The notes beneath the pieces are model-generated. The model worked only from the letters and a program-made list of their open reading frames with translations, searched no databases and was not told where the DNA came from. From contig JAKBTR010000066.1 in NCBI GenBank assembly GCA_021844275.1, positions 1-9,121 on the forward strand: DNA of 9,121 nt. The letters run 5' to 3'. This stretch comes from Nitrospirota bacterium. GTDB lineage: Bacteria > Nitrospirota_A > Leptospirillia > Leptospirillales > Leptospirillaceae. The translations under genes were made by a program, and so were the position numbers. Positions 5,536 through 9,121 of the stretch are shown here, piece after piece; positions within the stretch are counted from its first letter, which is position 1; every line of letters starts with the position of its first letter.

Positions 5536-6615
5536 TCATGAAGACTGGAGAATGTCGAGGAGGATGCGGGCCGCTGTCTCGGCTCCCGGATAAGTGGGCG
5601 TTGGGAATTTTTTCAGGGAACCGGACAGGACTTCCCGTTTTTCAAGAAACGTTTCCAGTGCGACGAGAAGTTCCGGAAGAGTCCGTCCGGAATGCGTCAT
5701 GACGCGTCCTTCTCTGGCCAACCTGTCTATGCGGTCTGCCTGGGGATCCAGTATGCGGGGAAAATCGCAGAGAAATGACGGAACCCCGGCTTCCAGAAGC
5801 TCGTGCACGGTATTGTATCCGCCAGAAGCGATCGCACCGTCGAACCCCCGCAGGTACGGTCGGATCGGCCAGAGCGGAAGCCATTCTCCAGCGTGGATCC
5901 CTTCAGGCAACGATCGCGACAGGGGGCCCGCCGCATAGAAGAAAGATCGGTTCTTTTCCCGGAGGAAGGTCGCGATCTCTTTTGCCCGCTGTTTTCCTTC
6001 CGGGTCTCCTCCTCCTCCGAAGGACAGAAGAAGCGTTTCCCGGTTTTCAGGGATTCCGAGCCGTTCGCGGGCCTCTTCGCGCGAAAGAAGGGGGTCGGCC
6101 GGAAGAATGGGGCCCGTCCAGCGAAGTCGGGGATCGTTCTTCAGAAACGAAGGAAGAGGGATCGAGTTGGTGTCGTGCGGCACCAGAATCCGGTGGTATC
6201 GGCGCAAGCTCTGGTAGAGGTAGGGGTCTTCCGCACGGCGGACATGCTGCTCCCGAAAAATGAAGGCCTTGTGGATCGGCCACTCCATGGTCGGAGCCAG
6301 TTCCTTTTCCGGTCCTTCGGGAAAGGTGTCCGTCACCAGGACATGGGGGTCGAAAGATGCCATCGCCTGGAGGATCAGTGGACGAATGGTCTGCAGGTAG
6401 GATTTGGCGGTAAGACCTCCGGTCCGGGCCCTGTTGCGGCCGGGAAGACGGATGGCATAGAACGGGTTCGCCTCGGGAAAGGGAGCGGCCTCCGATTGGG
6501 TCAGGAAGAGGATCTCGGAAGACGGAGCCTCTTTCGACAAGGATTGGGCAACGTTCAGAAGGCGTGAGAGATGTCCGATCCCCAATCCGTTTGAAGCGTA
6601 AAACAGAAAGCGCAT
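5536..6615 (-). CDS. GT-B glycosyltransferase, COG4671/MurG-like
   Basis: Predicted glycosyltransferase with the two-domain GT-B fold, 359 residues. The N-terminal domain opens with MRFLFYASNGLGIGHLSRLL; the GxGHxxR loop (about 11-18) is typical of MurG/COG4671-type enzymes and helps bind the acceptor. The C-terminal nucleotide-sugar domain includes SFGGGGD (about 198-204), the donor-site segment ASGGYNTVHELLEAGVPSF (about 263-281) and QADRIDRL. It has no signal peptide and should act in the cytosol or at the inner membrane face. Donor and acceptor cannot be read from sequence. The frame extends upstream to 6870, but those extra 85 residues are low-complexity, run through the preceding gene and are rejected; the ATG at 6615 overlaps the previous stop by one base (TGATG), implying coupled translation. 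The operon suggests a role in making or repairing an envelope glycan. Confidence 0.88.
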   Translation of the reverse strand: MRFLFYASNGLGIGHLSRLLNVAQSLSKEAPSSEILFLTQSEAAPFPEANPFYAIRLPGRNRARTGGLTAKSYLQTIRPLILQAMASFDPHVLVTDTFPEGPEKELAPTMEWPIHKAFIFREQHVRRAEDPYLYQSLRRYHRILVPHDTNSIPLPSFLKNDPRLRWTGPILPADPLLSREEARERLGIPENRETLLLSFGGGGDPEGKQRAKEIATFLREKNRSFFYAAGPLSRSLPEGIHAGEWLPLWPIRPYLRGFDGAIASGGYNTVHELLEAGVPSFLCDFPRILDPQADRIDRLAREGRVMTHSGRTLPELLVALETFLEKREVLSGSLKKFPTPTYPGAETAARILLDILQSS

Positions 6616-7898
6616 CAGGAAGCGTCCGGAGAAGAGCCGAGAGAGCCTTGCCGGTCGTCGCGGTATCCACCTCCGGCCATGTCGGCCGGATGATCCCCCG
6701 ACATGTCGACATGGACAGGCTGCTGTTCCGAATGCATCATCCAGTCGAGCAGCATCATGTCGCCGAAAGACATTCCTCCGCCCATGAACGGCATGCCCCC
6801 CTGATAAAAGGAGGTGGGAGGCGCGTAGCTTCCTGTGCGCTGGTAGTTCTGGTCCATTTCCGAGAGACATTTCGGACAGGCGCGGCCGTAGGCGACCTTT
6901 CCGTCACGTTCGAGCGAGATGGTGCGTCCCTCTCGGGCGTCCGCTCCGCAAAAAACGCATTTGTCCGGATGGAAGGACGCATTTCCTGAAGAACCTGAAG
7001 AAGAAGAGGAGTCGTAAGAGCCTTGCCCGGAGGCGGTTTCTCCGGTGTCCGTGGATGAGGCGGGTGCCGCCTGGACCTTGTCTCCCATCAAGTTCCGGAT
7101 TTCAAGAATGGCCTGGTCCACGGGAGTCAGGGAGTCCTCGAACTTCTGGTGTACGGCGGCCCAGTTCGTCGAGGGACCTTCCGGAGTTCTCAGACAGGTC
7201 AGCACGGTGGTGTAGGCCTGATCGAGACGACTGAAGGCGTTTTCGAGAACGGCCTTTTTCTCCGGATGATCCAGAAGGTAGTAGTTTTTCTCGTCTCGCA
7301 GCTTGTCTACCGCCGCCATAAGGCGCGCACCGGTTTCTTCCATTTCCTTCTTGTGTTGCTGACCATCGTCCTTTGTCTTCTGCCCCTGCATCTTTCCGGC
7401 GACAAAGAGCAGGACGCCAATCGCCAGAATTGCCACGAGCGCGATCGTCAGAAGATGAGAGGAATGATGTTCCGCCGGGACCCCCATCATCAGGGGCTGG
7501 TTCGCCGTCCGCGCGCCGTCCGGGATCTGGAGTCCCTGGTCGGACAATTTCTGTTCGAGTCGTTTCCGAAGCGCGAGGACATGTTGCCGGTTATGGGCGA
7601 AGGACAGCGAAGGGTTTTCCTGGATGGCTTGATCGAGATACCGCAGCGCATCGTGTTCTTCCCGGAGATGATGAGACGACAGGGCCATGAAATAGAGATA
7701 TTTTCCCGAACCGGTCGGTTGATGCAGATGAAGGTCCCGGAAAATATTGAACGCGGCTTCTGCATTCCCCTCATGATAAAGAGAAAGGCCTTTTTCGAAG
7801 GACGTATCCGAAAAAGCGGGACTGAGGAGAAGCAGGGATAAGGCAAGACCAGAAAAGAGTCTCGAGATTGGGCGACTAAACGGGAAGAGGGATCCCAT
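6615..7898 (-). CDS. Envelope protein: signal peptide, TPR-like region, membrane segment, zinc ribbon
   Basis: A 427-residue protein that I cannot assign to a named family. Parts in order: signal sequence (about 1-30, ending SPAFS), a helical TPR-like region (about 33-113, FEKGLSLYHEGNAEAAFNIF and HDALRYLDQAIQENP), a membrane helix (149-168, LLTIALVAILAIGVLLFVAG), a charged helical stretch (about 175-272), a serine-rich linker (about 287-308), and a zinc ribbon with CxxC at 314-317 and 341-344 (CVFC, CPKC). The tail is rich in glycine and methionine (GGMPFMGGGMSFGDMM). If the signal is cleaved, the TPR part is periplasmic and the zinc ribbon cytoplasmic. The ATG at 7898 overlaps the pspA stop by one base and the gene's stop overlaps the glycosyltransferase start, so the three are coupled. 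A membrane partner or anchor for PspA is a reasonable inference from this position. Confidence 0.85.
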   Translation of the reverse strand: MGSLFPFSRPISRLFSGLALSLLLLSPAFSDTSFEKGLSLYHEGNAEAAFNIFRDLHLHQPTGSGKYLYFMALSSHHLREEHDALRYLDQAIQENPSLSFAHNRQHVLALRKRLEQKLSDQGLQIPDGARTANQPLMMGVPAEHHSSHLLTIALVAILAIGVLLFVAGKMQGQKTKDDGQQHKKEMEETGARLMAAVDKLRDEKNYYLLDHPEKKAVLENAFSRLDQAYTTVLTCLRTPEGPSTNWAAVHQKFEDSLTPVDQAILEIRNLMGDKVQAAPASSTDTGETASGQGSYDSSSSSGSSGNASFHPDKCVFCGADAREGRTISLERDGKVAYGRACPKCLSEMDQNYQRTGSYAPPTSFYQGGMPFMGGGMSFGDMMLLDWMMHSEQQPVHVDMSGDHPADMAGGGYRDDRQGSLGSSPDAS

Positions 7899-8575
7899 CA
7901 GGAATTTCCCATTTTTTTCTTGAGCGCAGCCAGTTCATCGTCGACGGGGGTCTGGGTCTTGTCGAGAGCCCGGAAAGCCGCTTCCGTGTCGGAGCCGGTC
8001 TTTTGGTCCGCCAGATCTTTTGTCGCCTGGGCCTGGGCCTCCATCCGGTCGATCTTGTCCGACATCCGGGTCATTTCCCGTCCGATATGATCGGGATCGA
8101 TTTCCGCCCGGATGGCATTGATCTCTTCCTTGGATTTGGCGCGCTCTTCCTTGAGGGAAAGAAGGGACTGGCGGTTGCGGAAGTCGTCTCGTAGCTGGCG
8201 GAGTTTTTCGAGATCGTTTTTCAGTTCGGAGACAACGGTTTCCTGGTCGCTCTTCTGCCGGTTCAGATCTCCGAGAGTCTGCGTCAGGCGCGCTTTTTCC
8301 TCCAGGGCTTTCTTTGCCAGGTCGTCGCTTCCGGCCTTTACGGCTTTTTCGGCCCGTTCCTGATAAAGACGGACCCCATCCTCCGACTCCCGGACCTTCT
8401 GCTCAAGCAGCTTGATCTCCGCCATTTCTTTCACCAGGGCTCCCTGGGCGCGGTCCAGCTTGTCGTCAAGTTCCTCAAGTTTCTGATTGATGATTGCGGC
8501 GGGATCTTCCAGTTTGTCCGCCAGTTCGTTTGCATTGGCTTTGAAAATCGTCTTGAAACGTTCAAAGATACTCAT
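7898..8575 (-). CDS. pspA: PspA/IM30 family membrane-stress protein
   Basis: Phage-shock-protein A homologue, 225 residues, close to the usual 222 or so. Family members are bacterial ESCRT-III relatives that coat and repair the inner membrane when it is damaged. The N-terminal amphipathic helix (MSIFERFKTIFKANANELADKL) is the membrane-binding part; DPAAIINQKLEELDDKLD follows, as in the family, then long coiled-coil helices (about 27-185) rich in Glu, Lys, Arg and Leu. The C-terminal tail (about 190-225) is less regular. The start at 8575 has AGGAGG eight bases upstream. The stop TGA overlaps the start of the TPR/zinc-ribbon gene. No PspF-type sigma54 promoter (GG/GC with the 12/24 spacing) is apparent just upstream, so control may differ from the E. 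coli system. The symbol denotes family membership, not proven orthology. Confidence 0.92.
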   Translation of the reverse strand: MSIFERFKTIFKANANELADKLEDPAAIINQKLEELDDKLDRAQGALVKEMAEIKLLEQKVRESEDGVRLYQERAEKAVKAGSDDLAKKALEEKARLTQTLGDLNRQKSDQETVVSELKNDLEKLRQLRDDFRNRQSLLSLKEERAKSKEEINAIRAEIDPDHIGREMTRMSDKIDRMEAQAQATKDLADQKTGSDTEAAFRALDKTQTPVDDELAALKKKMGNS

Positions 8576-8607
8576 CCAAAAACCTCCTGAAATGTGACTT
8601 TAGCGAA

Positions 8608-8638
8608 AACAAGCTTGTTACAGAGGCTATTGCCTCTG
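8608..8638 (-). promoter_or_regulatory. Hairpin and palindrome between the DUF4912 gene and pspA
   Basis: A perfect 7-bp stem, CAGAGGC (8621-8627) with GCCTCTG (8632-8638) and a four-base loop, spans the stop codon of the DUF4912 gene. Directly next to it is a 12-base palindrome, AACAAGCTTGTT (8608-8619), with TTTT on its minus-strand side. The pair could be a weak terminator or processing site that sets the ratio of DUF4912 to PspA, or the palindrome could bind a dimeric regulator. The run of T is short, so a full terminator is doubtful. Confidence 0.4.
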
Positions 8639-9121
8639 ACCGGAAGAAGAGAAGTTTCCGGAAAACGGAGAAGATCCGCTGGGATATCCTTTGTAGGGAC
8701 GATCGTCAACAAATCCCGTCTGGCCAGGGAATGGTACCTGTTTTCGGGGGGCGGCCGCATTTTTGGCAACGTGAAGGAATCGGCCCCGCCCCCCTCTCAC
8801 CCGACCCAATGGAGTGCGGATTTCGTTCGAGCGCGCTATGGAGACGAACTGGCTGTCCTGGAAGTATCCGAGCAAAGCATAAAGGGAGCGCCCCGAGCTC
8901 CAGAGAGGGACAAACCAGGAAGGGGCGTCGCCCGGATCCAGTTCAAACGAGTAGTCCGCCCGGGGGTCCAGCGAGCGGTCGCCCCTTCCCCGGGAGGTCG
9001 TGACGTCCAGTATCCGAAGGATAAGGCGAGGAAGACCGGAATGTCCGGATGGCCGAACGATTCCCGCCCAGATTCGGAAAGGATCTACCGGAAGGAGGAG
9101 AACGGATGGTGTCCGATCGAT
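8627..9121 (-). CDS. DUF4912-domain protein (5' end beyond window)
   Basis: The minus-strand frame is open from the right edge to TAG at 8629-8627, 164 residues, with no start in view, so the N-terminus lies outside. The sequence matches the pattern of DUF4912 as I know it: VLLLPVDPFRIWAGI near the start, LILRILDVT, YSFELDPGDAPSWFVPLWSS, and SLYALLGYFQDSQFVSIARS followed by NEIRTPLG. The domain's role is unknown; its fold is thought to be beta-sandwich-like and some relatives are linked to polysaccharide enzymes. After TP the tail (about 110-164) is basic and rich in Gly, Pro and Ser and probably disordered. It ends 51 bases before pspA, in the same direction, and may belong to the same operon. 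The frame can also be read from an internal TTG at 8875, but the domain continues upstream of that, so that is not the start. Confidence 0.82.
   Translation of the reverse strand: MDRTPSVLLLPVDPFRIWAGIVRPSGHSGLPRLILRILDVTTSRGRGDRSLDPRADYSFELDPGDAPSWFVPLWSSGRSLYALLGYFQDSQFVSIARSNEIRTPLGRVRGGRGRFLHVAKNAAAPRKQVPFPGQTGFVDDRPYKGYPSGSSPFSGNFSSSGQRQ

Noticed and set aside
5803..6567. Plus-strand open frame of 254 codons
   Set aside because: It lies wholly inside the glycosyltransferase gene on the opposite strand and its product is Arg/Gly-rich with no recognisable motif, as expected for a shadow frame.
6616..6870. 85-residue N-terminal extension of the glycosyltransferase frame
   Set aside because: The extension runs through the preceding gene, is rich in Arg and His without structure, and the GT-B fold begins exactly at the ATG at 6615, which overlaps the previous stop.
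7149..7841. Plus-strand open frame of 230 codons
   Set aside because: It is antisense to the TPR/zinc-ribbon gene, whose signal peptide, membrane helix and cysteine pairs are clear; the antisense product has no domain.
1..9121. CRISPR array, insertion sequence or rRNA
   Set aside because: I saw no regularly spaced repeats, no transposase or terminal inverted repeats, and no rRNA-like sequence.

Overview
All genes in this window lie on the minus strand, so biological order runs from right to left. The moderate GC content (an eyeball estimate in the low-to-mid 50s percent), sigma70-like promoters, good Shine-Dalgarno sites and a PspA-type envelope stress gene suggest a Gram-negative-type bacterium. 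An acidophilic Nitrospirota such as Leptospirillum is only a guess; the sequence does not prove any genus.

Right half (about 4956-9121), probable host chromosome: a compact five-gene run. A DUF4912-domain protein enters from the right edge (its 5' end is outside the window). It is followed by a PspA/IM30 membrane-stress protein, then an envelope protein with signal peptide, TPR-like region, one membrane segment and a zinc ribbon, then a GT-B glycosyltransferase of the COG4671 type, and finally a small secreted protein of unknown function. The pspA/TPR and TPR/glycosyltransferase junctions are 1-base TGATG stop-start overlaps, so these genes are very probably one translationally coupled operon concerned with the cell envelope.

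Junction (about 4677-4945): a tRNA-Leu(UAA) gene with its own well-formed promoter. Just beyond its 3' end is a tyrosine-recombinase integrase gene, the standard layout of a genomic island integrated into a tRNA 3' end. A pair of GGGCACCA direct repeats one helical turn apart lies between them.

Left half (1 to about 4830), island: integrase, then a type I restriction-modification locus whose order is hsdM, a doubtful small ORF, an Abi_2 (AbiD/AbiF, HEPN-type) abortive-infection gene, and hsdS. hsdS runs off the left edge. The last four reading frames meet by 4-base overlaps (GTGA, ATGA, TTGA), so the defence genes look like one tightly coupled operon. hsdR and the far attachment site are not in the window. 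A good promoter followed at once by a terminator-like hairpin sits just upstream of the abi start and suggests conditional expression of the abi gene.

The most notable points are the Abi_2 gene embedded between hsdM and hsdS with a possible attenuator, and the DUF4912-PspA-TPR/zinc-ribbon-glycosyltransferase operon as a possible unrecognised envelope-stress module.
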